Assembly: GCF_000721495.1 (NCBI RefSeq) | Contig: NZ_JOHY01000083.1 | Span: forward strand, 1-31,170 | DNA: 31,170 bases | Direction of reading: 5' to 3' | Origin: Streptomyces sp. NRRL F-5123 | GTDB lineage: Bacteria; Actinomycetota; Actinomycetes; Streptomycetales; Streptomycetaceae | In this document: positions 1-15,112 of the stretch, piece after piece | How the letters are laid out: each line of letters starts with the position of its first letter | Numbering within the stretch: the first letter of the stretch is position 1 | Notes under the pieces: generated by a model | The model's database searches: none | What the model saw: only the letters and a program-made list of their open reading frames with translations | Told to the model about the DNA's origin: nothing | Position numbers and translations under genes: made by a program

Positions 1-3704
<3,704 letters not shown>

Positions 3705-3728
3705 AACAGGACCTGAAAGAGGACCGTC

Positions 3729-6700
3729 ATGGCGAATCAGGAACAGCTGGTCGATTACCTCAAACGGGTCGCGGCGGACCTGCACACCGCGCAGCAGAAG
3801 CTGCGCGACCGCGAGGCGCGCGACAGCGAGCCGATCGCGATCGTGGGCATGGCCTGCCGCTACCCCGGCGGGGCCGACACACCCGAAGCCCTGTGGGAGC
3901 TGGTGGCCGCCGAGCGCGACGTCATCTCGCCGATCCCCGACGACCGCGGCTGGGACCACAGCCGCTTCAACGACTCGGGCGAGACCGGCACGAGCTACGT
4001 GCGCGAGGGCGGCTTCCTGGACGCCATCGCGGACTTCGACGCCGACTTCTTCGACATCAACCCGCGTGAGGCCCTGGCCATGGACCCGCAGCAGCGGCTG
4101 CTGCTGGAGACCGCGTGGGAGGCCGTCGAGCGCGCCGGGATCGACCTGACGTCGCTGCGCGGCTCGCGCACCGGCGTCTTCGTCGGCGGCAGCACCGTCT
4201 ACTACGGGGGGACGGGCGCGCACGCCCCCGAGGAACTCGCCGGGTACCTGGCCACGGGCCTGGCCGCCAGCTCCATGTCGGGCCGCATCTCCTACACCTT
4301 CGGCTTCGAGGGGCCGTCCTTCACCGTGGACACCGCCTGCTCGTCGTCGCTGGTCGCGCTGCACCTGGCGGTGCAGGCGCTGCGCCGCGGCGACTGCCCG
4401 CTGGCGCTCGCGGCGGGCGTGGCGATGATGCCGACCCCCGGCACCTTCTTGGAGTTCAGCAAGCTCAAGGGCCTCGCGGGCGACGGCCGGTGCAAGGCCT
4501 TCGCGGCGGAGGCGGACGGCTTCGGCCCCTCCGAGGGCGTCGGCACCGTGCTGGTCGAGCGGCTCGCGGACGCCCGGCGCCTCGGCCACCCCGTCCTCGC
4601 CGTCATCCGCGGCTCCGCGATGAACCAGGACGGCGCCTCCAACGGGCTCACCGCGCCGCACGGCCCCGCCCAGGAGCGCGTCATCCGGCAGGCGCTCGCG
4701 GACGCACGGCTGTCCCCGCGCGACATCGACGTCGTCGAGGGCCACGGCACCGGCACCTCGCTCGGCGACCCCATCGAGGCGCAGGCGCTCATCGCCGCGT
4801 ACGGGGGGCGGCGGGACGAGGGCGGCGACCCTCTGTGGCTGGGTTCGGTCAAGTCCAACATCGGGCACACCCAGGCCGCCGCCGGCATGGCCGGGCTGAT
4901 CAAGATGGTGTTCGCGCTGCGGCACGGGCTGCTGCCGCGCACCCTGCACGTGTCCGACCCGACGCACCAGGTCGACTGGTCGCAGGGCAGCGTGCGGGTG
5001 CTGTCCGAGGCCCGGCCCTGGCCCGACGCCGGGCGCCCGCGGCGGGCAGGCGTGTCCTCCTTCGGGATGAGCGGCACCAACACGCACGTCGTCGTCGAGC
5101 AGGCCCCGGAACCGGAAGCCGTGGCCGGGGAAGCGCCGCAAGCCCCCGGGGACACCGCCGTCGCCGAACCGCCCGCCGTGCCCTGGCTGGTGTCGGGCCG
5201 GGGCGAGGCCGCGCTGCGCGCCCAGGCGGCCCGGCTGCGGGACTTCCTCACCGCGCGGCCCTACGCGACTCCCGCCGAGGTCGGCCACGGGCTCGCCTGC
5301 ACGCGGGCCGCGCAGTCGCACCGCGCCGCCGTGGTCGCCGCCGACCGGAGCACCCTGCTCGCCGGGCTCGACTCGATCGCCGCCGGTGCGCCCGGCGGGC
5401 GGGTCGTCACCGGGGTGCCCGGCACCGGCGCGACGGTCTTCGTCTTCCCCGGCCAGGGCTCGCAGTGGGCCGGCATGGCCCTCGACCTCGCCGCCGACTC
5501 CCCGGTCTTCGCCGGGCACTTCCGGCGCTGCTGCGAAGCGGTCGAGCGCCACGCCGACTACACCGTGGAGGCGGTGCTGCGCGGCGAGCCGGGCGCGCCC
5601 TCCCTCGAACGCGTCGACGTCGTGCAGCCGCTGCTGTGGGCGGTGATGGTCGCGCTCGCCGAGCTGTGGCGCTCCTACGGTGTGGAGCCCGCCGCCGTGG
5701 TCGGCCACTCGCAGGGCGAGATCGCCGCCGCGTGCGTCGCGGGCATCCTGAGCGTGGACGACGCCGCCCGTGTCGTCGTCCTGCGCTCCCGGGCGCTGCC
5801 GGAGCTGTCCGGGCGCGGCGGCATGGCGTCGGTGCCGCGGCCCGTCGCGGAGATCGAGAGGCACCTGGAGCGCTGGTCGGGCAGGCTGTCCGTCGCCGCA
5901 GTCAACGGCCCCTCGTCCACGGTCGTGTCGGGCGACGCCGACGCGCTGGACGAGCTGCTCGACGGCTACGCGGCCGACGACGTACGCGCCAAGCGCATCC
6001 CCGTCGACTACGCCTCGCACTCCCCGCACGTCGACGCGTTGTGCGAGCGGCTGCTGCGGGACCTCGCGGACATCGACCCGCGGGCCGGGACCGTACCGCT
6101 GTACTCCACGGTGACCGGGAAACCGGCGGACGGCGCCGCCATGGACGCCGGCTACTGGTACACCAACCTGCGCGAGCAGGTCCGCTTCGAGCAGGTCACC
6201 CGGGCGCTGCTGGCCGACGGGCACAGCACGTTCGTCGAGTGCAGCCCGCACCCGGTGCTCACCGTCGGCATGCAGGAGACGATGGACCAGGCGGGCGTGC
6301 ACGCCGCCGCGTTCGGCACGCTGCGCCGGGGCGAGGGCGGCTGGGACCGCTTCCTCACCGCGCTCGCCCAGGGCCACGCGTACGGCGCCCCGGTCGACTG
6401 GCGGCAGGTCTTCCCCGCCGGCACCCGGTCCGCCGAGCTGCCCACGTACGCCTTCCAGCGGCGCCGCTACTGGCTGGACGCCACCGGCGCCTCCGCCGGC
6501 GACCCGGACGGCCTCGGGCTCGCCCCCGCCGCCCACCCGCTGCTCGGCGCCGTCACCGTGCTGGCCGAGGGCGAGCAGGTCGTCCTCACCGGGCGGCTCG
6601 GCCTGGACACCCACCCCTGGCTCGCCGACCACGCGGTGGCGGGCGCGGTGCTCGTCCCCGGCGCGGTGTTCGTGGAGCTGGCGGTACGGGCCGGGGACGA

Positions 6701-9700
6701 GGTCGGCTGCGGCCACCTGGAGGAACTGGTCCTGGCCAGCCCGCTCGTGCTGCCCGCGGAAGGAGCCGCCCACCTCCAGCTCGTGGTGGCCGCCCCCGAC
6801 CGGGAGGGCCGCCGCACCCTGAGCGTCTACGCGCGCCCGGCGGGCACCGACCGGCCCTGGGTGCCGCACGCCACCGGCATCCTCGCCGCGGGGCCCGGTG
6901 CCGCGGCCCCCGGCCCCGACCGCTGGCCGCCGGAGGGCGCCGAGCCGGTGCCGGTGGACGGCGCGTACGACCAGCTCGCCGCGGCCGGCTACCGCTACGG
7001 GCCGAGCTTCCGCGGGCTCAGGGCCGCCTGGCGGCGCGGAGACGAGGTCTTCGCCGAGGTCGCGCTGCCCGACGAGCAGCGCCGCCAGGCCGCGGAGTTC
7101 GGCATCCACCCCGCGCTGCTGGACGGCGCGCTGCACGCCACCGGGCTGAGCGCGCTGCGCGGCGGCAGCACCCGCATGGCCCTGCCCTTCGCCTGGAACG
7201 GCGTCACCCTCGCCGCCTCCGGCGCCGAGATGCTGCGGGTGCGGCTCGCGCCCGCCGGCGACGACGGCCTGTCCGTGCACGCCTTCGACGCCGCGGGCCG
7301 CCCGGTCGTCGCGATCGAGTCGCTCGTCACCCGGCCCGTCGACGCCGCGGCCCTGTCGGCGGCCGGCGACGGCGCCGAGGACGTCCTGCTGCGCGTCACC
7401 TACCCGCCGCTGCCCGGCGACCACGCCGGGGCCACCACCGCCGGCTGGGTCGCCGTCGCCGCGGACGGCTCCCCGGCCTGCCCCGAACTGCCCCGCCACC
7501 GCGACCTCGACGCGCTCGCCGCCGCGCTCGACGCCGGGTTGCCCGTCCCGCCGGTCGCGCTGCTGGTCTGCGACCCGGAGCCGGTCGCGGACGGCACCGG
7601 CCTGCCCGGCACCCTGCACCGGCGCCTCGCCGCGGTGCTGGGCGCGGTGCAGCGCTGGCTCGCCGACGAGCGCTTCGCCGCGACCCGGCTCGCCGTCGCC
7701 ACCCGCGGCGCGGTCGCGGCCCTCGACGGCGAGGACGTCACCGACCTCGCCCACGCGGGCGTGTGGGGCCTGATCCGCTCCGCGCAGTCCGAACACCCCG
7801 ACCGGCTGGTCCTGCTGGACCTGGACGGGCCGGGGCTCCCCGCGGCGGCGGCCGCCGCGGTCGCCGCGGGGGAGCGGCAGATCGTCGTCCGGGACGGCAC
7901 CGTACGCGTCTGCCGCGTCGTCCCCGGCGAGGGCGACGGCCTGGCGCTGCCGGACACCCCCGGCTGGCGGCTGGCGGCCGGGCCGGGCGGCACCCTGGAC
8001 GCGCTGGAGCTGGTGGCCGAGGCCGAGCCCGTACCGCTGGGCCCCGGCGAGGTGCGGATCCGGGTCGGCGCGGCGGGCGTCAACTTCCGCGACGCGCTCA
8101 TCGCGCTCGGCATGTACCCGGGCGACGCCGCCCTGCGCGGCAGCGAGGGCGCGGGCACCGTCGTCGAGGCCGCGCCCGGCGTGACCTCACCGGCGGTCGG
8201 CGACCGCGTGACGGGCCTCTTCCAGGGCGCGTTCGGCACGACCGCGGTGGCCGACGCCCGCAGCCTCGTCCCCGTCCCCGACGGCTGGTCCGACCGGCAG
8301 GCGGCGGCGGTGCCCATCGCGTACGTCACCGCGTGGCACGGGCTGCGCGGCCTCGCCGGGCTGGAAGCGGGCGAGCGCGTGCTGATCCACGCCGCGACCG
8401 GCGGGGTCGGCACCGCCGCCGTGCACCTCGCCCGGCACCTGGGCGCCGAGGTGTACGCGACCGCGGGGCCCGGCAAGCAGCACGTCCTGGCGGCGATGGG
8501 CATCGACGCCGACCACCGCGCCTCCTCCCGCGACCTGGACTTCGAGGCGGCCTTCCGGGCGGCCACCGGCGGGCGCGGTGTGGACGTCGTCCTCAACAGC
8601 CTCACCGGCGCCGCCACCGACGCCTCGCTGCGGCTGCTGGCCCCGGGCGGCCGCTTCGTCGAGATGGGCCTGACCGACGTCCGCGACCCGGCGCGGCTCG
8701 CCGCCGACCACCCCGGCGCGGCCTACCGCGTCCTGGACCTCGGCGAGCCCGGCCCCGAAGGCATCGGGTGGATGCTCGCCGAGATCACCGGCCTGCTGCG
8801 CACCGGCGAGCTGGCCCACCCGCCCGTGCGCGGCTACGACATCCGGCGGGCCCGCGAGGCCCTGCGGCTGATGAGCCGGGCCGCGCACATCGGCAAGATC
8901 GTGCTGACCCTCCCGCGCCCCCTCGACCCCGAGGGCACCGTCCTGGTCACCGGCGGCACCGGCACGCTCGGCGCCCTCGTCGCCCGGCACCTGGTCACCG
9001 TCCACGGCGTGCGGCACCTGCTGCTGACCAGCAGGCAGGGCCCGCAGGCGCCCGGGGCCGACGCGCCCGGACCGGCTCGCCGCGGTACTTCGCCCCAAGG
9101 CGGACGCGGCCTGGCATCTGCACGAGCTGACCCGGGACGCGGACCTGGCCCTCTTCGTCCTCTTCTCCTCCGTCGTCGGTGTGCACGGCAACCCCTCGCA
9201 GGCCAACTACGCGGCCGCCAGCAGCTTCCTGGACGCGCTGGCCCGGCACCGGCAGGCCCGCGGGCTGCCCGGCCAGTCGCTGGCCTGGGGCATGTGGGAG
9301 GAGACCAGCACGCTCACCGGCGAGCTGGACGAGGGCATGCGGCAGCGCATCCGGCAGGCCGGCATGCTGCCGCTGCCCACCGACCGGGCGCTGGCCCTGC
9401 TCGACCGGGCCCACGCGCGCGGCGACGCCCTCCTGGTGCCGATGCGGCGCCCTGCCGAGACCGCGGCCCCGGCCGCCGCGAGCCGCGCAAGGGCCCGCCG
9501 GGTGGCCGACAGCGGCACGGCCGCCGCCGCGGGGCCGGTGCTGGCCGAGCAACTTGCCGCCCTCCCCGCGGAGGAGCGCGAGGGCGCCGTGCTGGAGGCG
9601 GTGTGCGCGCACATGGCCGCCGTGCTCGGCCACGACTCCGCCGACGAGATCCACACCGAACGCACCTTCAAGGAGTTGGGCTTCGACTCGCTGACCGCGG

Positions 9701-10083
9701 TCGAGCTGCGCAACCGGCTGTCCGCCGCGGCGGGCCTGCGGCTGCCCGCCACCCTCGTCTTCGACTTCCCGCACCCCGTCGCCCTGGCCCGGCACCTGTG
9801 CGAGCAGATCGCCGCGGCCGCCCCGTCCGCCGTCCCCGCCGCGCCCGAGGAGCCGCCGCCCGGCGGGGAGGGCGAGGCCACCGAGCGCCGGGTGCGGCAG
9901 CTGCTGGCGGCCGTACCGCTGCGGCGGCTGGAGGAGTCCGGACTGCTCGACGCCCTGCTGCGGCTCGGCGACGCGGACGAACCGCCCGGCGCGGACGCGG
10001 AGGCTCCCGGGAGCGGCGACGACCTCGCCGGGATGGACCTGGACGAGCTGGTGGACATGGCCCTGCGCAACGGCGGGTCCTGA
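3729..10083 (+). CDS. Type I PKS, one fully reducing module: KS-AT-DH-ER-KR-ACP, frame broken in KR
   Basis: The module adds a methylmalonyl unit and should reduce it fully. The ATG follows an AAGAGGA ribosome-binding site 25 bases after the previous stop. The N-terminal coiled coil (residues 1-32) is a docking helix. The KS has Cys204 (TACSSS), His339 (EGHGTG) and His380 (NIGHTQ). The AT has Ser661 (GHSQGE) and YASH at 761-764, giving methylmalonyl specificity. The DH has His968 in HxxxGxxxxP and Asp1132. The ER spans about 1411-1724, with the NADPH loop HAATGGVG from 1554. The KR starts at TGGTGTLG, but its frame breaks near 9069 and resumes one frame over at [10 protein letters not shown], losing about 58 residues. 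The KR keeps Tyr (9208-9210), but the usual Asn four residues later is Ser (9220-9222). The ACP has GFDSL (Ser 9688-9690), followed by a C-terminal docking tail. The upstream frame stays open by chance to 13469, so automated callers may merge unrelated genes here. Confidence 0.92.
8922..9068 (+). repeat. KR-encoding direct repeat, copy 2 (partner 2584-2730)
   Basis: This copy differs from 2584-2730 at two of 147 bases. A second shared block, starting CTGCACGAGCTGACC, lies at 2730 and at 9118. In copy 2 the KR frame breaks directly after the repeat, as in copy 1. Confidence 0.95.
9060..9072 (+). other. Reading-frame break / collapsed KR segment 2
   Basis: The frame that starts at 3729 reads GADAP and then becomes Arg/Gly/Pro-rich nonsense. 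The true KR continuation, [20 protein letters not shown], starts at 9070 in the next frame. About 58 residues expected between the two are missing, compared with the KR near 20400-20620. The break is at the same motif as the one near 2730. Confidence 0.85.
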
Positions 10084-10122
10084 CGTGGACCGCACCCGAC
10101 CCCGTCCCTGCGGAAGGACGCC

Positions 10123-12585
10123 ATGACCGAGCCGGACAGCAAGGTCGCCGCGGCGCTGCGCGCGGCGCTGCGGGAGGCCGAGCGGCTGCGCCGGGAGAAC
10201 GCCGGGCTGCGCGCGGCGGCCCGCGAGCCGATCGCCGTCACCGCGATGGCCTGCCGCTACCCCGGCGGCGTCGCCTCCCCGGAGGACCTGTGGGAACTGG
10301 TGACCGCCGAGCGGGACGCCGTCGGCGGCTTCCCGCGCGACCGCGGCTGGGACCTCGACGCGCTGACCGGCCCCGGCGCCCACCCCGCCGTGCGCAGCGG
10401 GGTCGCCGAGGGGGGCTTCCTCGCGGACGCCGCCGCCTTCGACCCGGCGCCCTTCGGGATGTCCCCGGGCGAGGCGTCGGTGACGGACCCGCAGCAGCGG
10501 CTGCTGCTGGAGACGTCGTGGGAGGCCTTCGAACGGGCCGGGATCGACCCGCGGTCGGTGTCCGGCGGCGACATCGGCGTCTTCATGGCCACGACCGGCC
10601 AGGACTACACCGCCAACCTGGTGGACGTCCCCGACGACCTCCTCGAAGCCACCGGGTCCGGCAGCACGGCCGCCGTGCTCTCCGGCCGGATCGCCTACGC
10701 CTTCGGCCTCGAAGGCCCCACCGCCACGCTGGACACCGCGTGCTCCGGCTCGCTCGTCGCGCTGCACCTGGCCTGCCAGGCGCTCCGCGCCGGCGAGTGC
10801 TCCATGGCGCTGGCCGGCGGCGTCGCCGTCATGTCCAGCCCCAACCGCTTCGTCGGCACCGGGCGCGGCATCGGGCTCGCCGTCGCCGCCCGCTGCCGCT
10901 CCTTCGCCGACGGGGCCGCCGGGATCGCCTTCGCGGAGGGCGCGGGCGTGCTGCTGGTGGAGCGCCTGTCCACCGCCCGCGCGCACGGCCGCCCCGTGCT
11001 CGCCGTGGTGCGCGGCGGCGCGATCGGCCAGGAGGGCGCCAAGGGCGGCCTCAACGCCCCCAACGGCGCGGCCCAGCAGCGCCTGATCCGGCGGGCGCTG
11101 GACGGGGCGGGGCTGCGGCCGCACGAGGTCGACGTCGTCGAGGGCCAGGGCGCGGGCGGCATGCTCGGCGACGCGGTCGAGGCGCAGGCGCTGGCCGCCG
11201 TCTACCGCGAGGGCCGCCCCGACGACCGGCCGCTGCTGCTCGGCTCGGTCAAGTCCAACATCGGCCACAGCCAGGCCGCCAGCGGCATGGCCGGGCTCGT
11301 CAAGACCGTCCAGGCCATGCGGCACGGCGTCGTGCCCCGCACACTGCACTCCGAGGTGCCCTCCCCGCACATCGCCTGGGAGCAGGGCCGCATCCGGCTC
11401 GCGACCGCCGCCACGCCCTGGCCGGACACCGGGCGTCCGCGCCGCGCAGGGGTGTCCTCCTTCGGCTTCGGCGGCACCGACGCGCACCTCCTGCTGGAGC
11501 AGGCACCGCCCCCGGACCCCGTCGCGGAGTCCGGGACACCCGCGGGCGGCGTGCTGCTCTGCCCCCTCTCCGGCTGCGACGCGCAAGCGCTGCGCGCCCA
11601 GGCCGCCCGGCTGCTCGCGCACGTCGCCGAGCGGCCCGCGCTGCGGCCCGCCGACGTCGCGCTGTCCGCGGCCACCACCCGCGCCGCCCTCGACCACCGC
11701 GGGGTCGTCGCCGCCACCACCCGCGACGAACTGCTCGACGGCCTGCGGGCGCTCGCCGACGGCCGCCCCGCGCCGCACGCCGTACGGGGCACGGTCGGGC
11801 GCCGCCGCCACCTCGTCGTGCTGCTCACGCCCGGTCCCCTCGCGCCCGGCGGCGGCAAGGAACTGTACGACGCCTTCCCGGAGTTCGCCGCCGCCTTCGA
11901 CGCGGCCTGCGCCGGGCTCGGCGCCACCGCCGCGGAAGGCGCCGCGGGACTCCCCGGACCCGTCAGGGAGTTCGCGCTCCAGGCCGGGCTGCACCGGCTC
12001 TTCGTGTCCTGGGGCGTACGGCCGCGCGCCGTCCGCGGCGACGGCACCGGCCGACTCGCCGCCGAGCACCTCGGCGGGCGGCTCCCGCTGCCGGAGGTGC
12101 GGAAGGCGCTCGCGGCGGCGGGACCGGGGCCCGCCCCCGCCGACTTCGCCGCCGACGTCCGCGCGCTGGCCAGGGAAGGGACGGTCTTCCTGGAGCTGGG
12201 CGGCCACGAGACGGCCGGGCTGCTGCGCGCCGCGGGCCTCACCGCCGTGGCCGCGCTGCGCCCCGGCGCCGCGGAACCGGCCGCCGCCCTGGCCGCGCTG
12301 GCCGAGGCGTACGTCCGGGGGACCGCCGTGGACTGGCCCGCGGTCTTCGCCGGGAGCGGCGCCCGCCGGGTGGACCTGCCCACGTACGCCTTCCGGCGCG
12401 CCCGCTACTGGCGCGCCGCGTACAGCCCCGACCTCAGCCGGCTGCCACCGGCGCACGACGGCGGGACGTCCGGACCGGCACTGGACAGCGGGACGGGCAC
12501 GGTGCACGACGGCGGTGCGGCCGGACCGGCGCGCCGCAGGGGGAACGAACCGGCTCACGACACGGACCAGGGGAGGACCCGGTGA
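10123..12585 (+). CDS. KSX-like ketosynthase with degenerate, truncated AT (polyether chain transfer)
   Basis: This 820-residue protein is a KS followed by an AT remnant, with no KR or ACP. The start follows GGAAGGA. The N-terminal helix (about 1-34) resembles a PKS docking coil. The KS keeps Cys207 (TACSGS) and His382 (NIGHSQ), but the usual EGHGTG reads EGQGAG, so one catalytic His is Gln342. The AT-like part (about 550-770) lacks GQGSQ. Its GHSQG nucleophile motif reads GDGTG, and no YASH or HAFH motif remains, so it cannot load an extender. Without that His it should not decarboxylate, and acyl transfer is more plausible. Monensin and nigericin clusters carry a discrete KSX thought to pass the finished chain to ACPX. 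The epoxide hydrolase, epoxidase and lone ACP directly downstream support the same role here, which is inferred. A decayed PKS fragment is the alternative. Confidence 0.82.
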   Translation: MTEPDSKVAAALRAALREAERLRRENAGLRAAAREPIAVTAMACRYPGGVASPEDLWELVTAERDAVGGFPRDRGWDLDALTGPGAHPAVRSGVAEGGFLADAAAFDPAPFGMSPGEASVTDPQQRLLLETSWEAFERAGIDPRSVSGGDIGVFMATTGQDYTANLVDVPDDLLEATGSGSTAAVLSGRIAYAFGLEGPTATLDTACSGSLVALHLACQALRAGECSMALAGGVAVMSSPNRFVGTGRGIGLAVAARCRSFADGAAGIAFAEGAGVLLVERLSTARAHGRPVLAVVRGGAIGQEGAKGGLNAPNGAAQQRLIRRALDGAGLRPHEVDVVEGQGAGGMLGDAVEAQALAAVYREGRPDDRPLLLGSVKSNIGHSQAASGMAGLVKTVQAMRHGVVPRTLHSEVPSPHIAWEQGRIRLATAATPWPDTGRPRRAGVSSFGFGGTDAHLLLEQAPPPDPVAESGTPAGGVLLCPLSGCDAQALRAQAARLLAHVAERPALRPADVALSAATTRAALDHRGVVAATTRDELLDGLRALADGRPAPHAVRGTVGRRRHLVVLLTPGPLAPGGGKELYDAFPEFAAAFDAACAGLGATAAEGAAGLPGPVREFALQAGLHRLFVSWGVRPRAVRGDGTGRLAAEHLGGRLPLPEVRKALAAAGPGPAPADFAADVRALAREGTVFLELGGHETAGLLRAAGLTAVAALRPGAAEPAAALAALAEAYVRGTAVDWPAVFAGSGARRVDLPTYAFRRARYWRAAYSPDLSRLPPAHDGGTSGPALDSGTGTVHDGGAAGPARRRGNEPAHDTDQGRTR

Positions 12586-13469
12586 CGGGGGAGCGCGCCC
12601 GCAAGAGGACCGCCCGGGAGCACAGCAGGCTGCTCACCGCGGGCGACGTCGACGGACTGCTCGCCCTCTACACGCCGGACGCCGTCTTCGAGGACCCCGT
12701 CGGATCAGGCGCCCGGCAGGGCCACGAGGCGCTGCGCGCCCACTTCGCGTCCGCCGCCGCGGGCGGACCCGCCGAGACCGTCGAGGACACCGTCGCAGGA
12801 CAGGACGGCACCCATGTCCTGTCCCGGATCACGTCCGTCACCGGCTACCGCCCGCTCGGCCCCCGCTACGCCGCCCGCGGCTGGCTGGCGCCGCCGCAGG
12901 GCGCGGAACCCGCCTTCCTGCGCCGCCACTACGCGCTGCAGCTGCGGGTCGCGCCGTCCGGCCTGATCGAGGACATGCGGGCCTACTGGGGCCGCCCCGA
13001 CCTGGAAGTCTCCGCCGACGGCGCGGACTTCACCGGCCCCGCCGAGCTGTCGCCCCGCGAGGAGGCGCTGCGCAGGCTGCCCGGGACGTACCTCGCGCGG
13101 CTGACGGGCGGGGACGTGGAGGGCACCGTCGAGCTGTTCGCCGAGGACATCGTCTTCGAGGACCCGGTCGGCGGCATCCTGCTGCGCGGCAAGGACGCGC
13201 TGCGCGAGCACGTCTTCCGCGGCTCGGCGGGCAAGGTGCACGAGGTGCTGGGCCGGCCCGTCTCCTCGATGGACGGGCGCTTCGTCGTCATCCGCGGCGA
13301 CGCGCGCGTGCTCGTACCCGCCGAGATGCGCATGCGCATGATCACCGTGTGCGAGATCGACGACGCCGGGCTCGGCGTGCACATCCGAGGCTACTGGGGC
13401 CTCGGCGATCTCACCATGGAGCCCGCACCGCCCCGGACCCCCGCGGCACCCGCGGAAAGGCCCGCTTAA
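12582..13469 (+). CDS. Fused two-domain polyether epoxide hydrolase/cyclase (NTF2/SnoaL fold)
   Basis: This 295-residue protein has two tandem NTF2/ketosteroid-isomerase-like domains (about 10-140 and 160-285). Each begins with GDVxG and an FEDPVG signature. The GTG start overlaps the KSX stop (GTGA) and follows GGGGAGGA, so the two genes are translationally coupled. Lsd19 of lasalocid has the same fused layout, and monensin has two separate proteins, MonBI and MonBII. The known Lsd19 acid/base pairs are Asp38/Glu65 and Asp170/Glu197. Here Asp38 and Glu65 fall at the same numbers, and Asp194 and Glu221 keep the same 27-residue spacing. Both halves therefore look active, with roles in opening epoxides to close ether rings. 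The regiochemistry (5-exo or 6-endo) of each half cannot be read from sequence alone. There is no signal peptide. Context with the epoxidase next door strengthens the call. Confidence 0.85.
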   Translation: MTGERARKRTAREHSRLLTAGDVDGLLALYTPDAVFEDPVGSGARQGHEALRAHFASAAAGGPAETVEDTVAGQDGTHVLSRITSVTGYRPLGPRYAARGWLAPPQGAEPAFLRRHYALQLRVAPSGLIEDMRAYWGRPDLEVSADGADFTGPAELSPREEALRRLPGTYLARLTGGDVEGTVELFAEDIVFEDPVGGILLRGKDALREHVFRGSAGKVHEVLGRPVSSMDGRFVVIRGDARVLVPAEMRMRMITVCEIDDAGLGVHIRGYWGLGDLTMEPAPPRTPAAPAERPA

Positions 13470-13622
13470 GCGGCCGGGGACACCCTCGTGAGGGCGGCCC
13501 CCGGGCCCGCGGGGCGCCCCCGCGCGGCGGAGCCCGAAGAACCCGGACCACCCGAAGAATCCGAAGTGCCCGCAGAACCGAGAGCGACCACCGGAGTTCC
13601 CGCTGCGAAGGGACGAGACGCC

Positions 13623-15062
13623 GTGACCACACCGACACGCGCTGTCGTGCTGGGGGGTGGATGGGCCGGCATGCTGACCGCCCATGTGCTGTCCCGGCAC
13701 CTGGAATCCGTCACCGTCGTCGAGCGCGACGTCCTGCCGGACGGCCCGCAGCACCGCAAGGGCCAGCCGCAGGCGCACCACGTCCACGTCCTGTGGTCCA
13801 GCGGCGCCGGCATCGTCGAGCGGTTGCTGCCGGGCACTGCCGACCGGCTGCTGGCCGCCGGCGCCCGCCGGATCGGCTTCCAGAGCGACCTGGTGACCCT
13901 GACCGCGTGGGGCTGGCAGTACCGCTTCCCCGCCTCCGCGCACGCCATGATGTGCACCCGCCCGCTGCTCGACTGGGTGGTCCGCAGCGGCATCCTGTCC
14001 CGCGGCCGGGTCCGCGTGGAGCAGGGCACCGAGGTCGTCGAGCTGGCCGGCGACCGCACCCGGGTCACCGGTGTGCGGGTGCGCGCCGCGGACGGCGGCA
14101 CCCCCCGGCTGCTGGAGGCCGACCTCGTGGTGGACGCCACCGGCCGCGCCTCGCGCCTGGGCCACTGGCTGGGCGCCCTCGGCCTGCCCGGCGTCGAGCA
14201 GGACGTGGTGGACGCCGGGATCGGCTACGCCACCCGGATGTTCAAGGCCCCTGACGGCGCGAGCGCCGCCTTCCCCGCCGTCCAGGTCGCCGCCGACCCG
14301 CTGACCCGGCAGCCCGGCCGCTTCGGCGTCGTCTACCCGCAGGAGGGCGGCCGCTGGCTGGTCACCCTCACCAGCACTCGCGGCGCCCCGCTGCCCGGCC
14401 GCGAGGACGAGTTCGAGGCCTTCGCCAAGGGGCTGCGGCACCAGGTCGTGAGCGACCTGATGAGCGTCGCCGAGCCCGTCGGCCCGGTCTTCCAGTCGCA
14501 CTCGGGCGCCAACCGGCGGCTCTACCCCGAGCGCATGCCGCAGTGGCCCGACGGCCTGCTGATCCTCGGCGACTCGCTGGCCGCCTTCAACCCCGTCTAC
14601 GGCCACGGCATGAGCTCCGCCGCCCGCGCGGCGGACGCCCTCGACACCGAACTCGCGCGCGGCGCCCTCGCCGAGGGCGGCACCCGGCGGGTGCAGGCGG
14701 CGCTCGCCGCCGTCGTCGACGACCCGTGGATCATGGCCGGGCTCAACGACATCCAGTACGTCAACTGCCGCAACCTGTCCAGCGATCCGCGGCTGACCGG
14801 GCCCGACATCGCCGAGCGGCTGAAGTTCTCCGACTTCGTCTCCGGCAAGTCGATCCGCTCCCGGCGGGTGTGCGAGGTCGCCACACAGGTGCTCAGCCTG
14901 AACGCGCCGCAGAAGTCCCTGGGCGAGGCCCGCTTCCTGTCGCTGCTGCACAGCGACACCACCCTGGGCGAGCTGCGCGAACCGCCCTTCCACGACGGCG
15001 AGCTGGAGTCGGTCGGGCTGCGGCCCTACGGCGCCACCGCCGCCCGCGGAGTCCTCGGGTGA
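13623..15062 (+). CDS. FAD-dependent polyene epoxidase, MonCI/Lsd18-like
   Basis: This is a 479-residue flavoprotein monooxygenase. I chose the GTG at 13623 because the dinucleotide-binding motif GGGWAGM follows within about ten residues and GAAGGGA lies just upstream. An in-frame GTG at 13488 would only add a Pro/Glu/Ala-rich tail. Features visible are the Rossmann GxGxxG with ERD at the end of the second strand, the middle DATGR motif, and the second FAD motif with Gly316-Asp317 (LGDS) followed by NPVYGHGM. Length and motifs fit the MonCI and Lsd18 epoxidases, which make stereospecific epoxides along the chain before ring closure. The substrate here would be the alkene-bearing polyketide on the stand-alone ACP or after release. 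Other aromatic hydroxylases share the fold, so the epoxidase call leans on the epoxide hydrolase upstream and the ACP downstream. The 153-base gap before it shows no obvious terminator. Confidence 0.85.
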   Translation: MTTPTRAVVLGGGWAGMLTAHVLSRHLESVTVVERDVLPDGPQHRKGQPQAHHVHVLWSSGAGIVERLLPGTADRLLAAGARRIGFQSDLVTLTAWGWQYRFPASAHAMMCTRPLLDWVVRSGILSRGRVRVEQGTEVVELAGDRTRVTGVRVRAADGGTPRLLEADLVVDATGRASRLGHWLGALGLPGVEQDVVDAGIGYATRMFKAPDGASAAFPAVQVAADPLTRQPGRFGVVYPQEGGRWLVTLTSTRGAPLPGREDEFEAFAKGLRHQVVSDLMSVAEPVGPVFQSHSGANRRLYPERMPQWPDGLLILGDSLAAFNPVYGHGMSSAARAADALDTELARGALAEGGTRRVQAALAAVVDDPWIMAGLNDIQYVNCRNLSSDPRLTGPDIAERLKFSDFVSGKSIRSRRVCEVATQVLSLNAPQKSLGEARFLSLLHSDTTLGELREPPFHDGELESVGLRPYGATAARGVLG

Positions 15063-15112
15063 CCCCTGCCCGCCCCCGTACCGCCCGCCACCCCACCGAG
15101 GAAGGTGCAGCC

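Noticed and set aside
9073..12581. Continuation of the 3729 frame through to the epoxide hydrolase, as one giant fusion
   Set aside because: After 9069 the frame reads Arg/Gly/Pro-rich nonsense, while real PKS, KS and ACP motifs lie in other frames. The frame stays open only because stops are rare at high GC.
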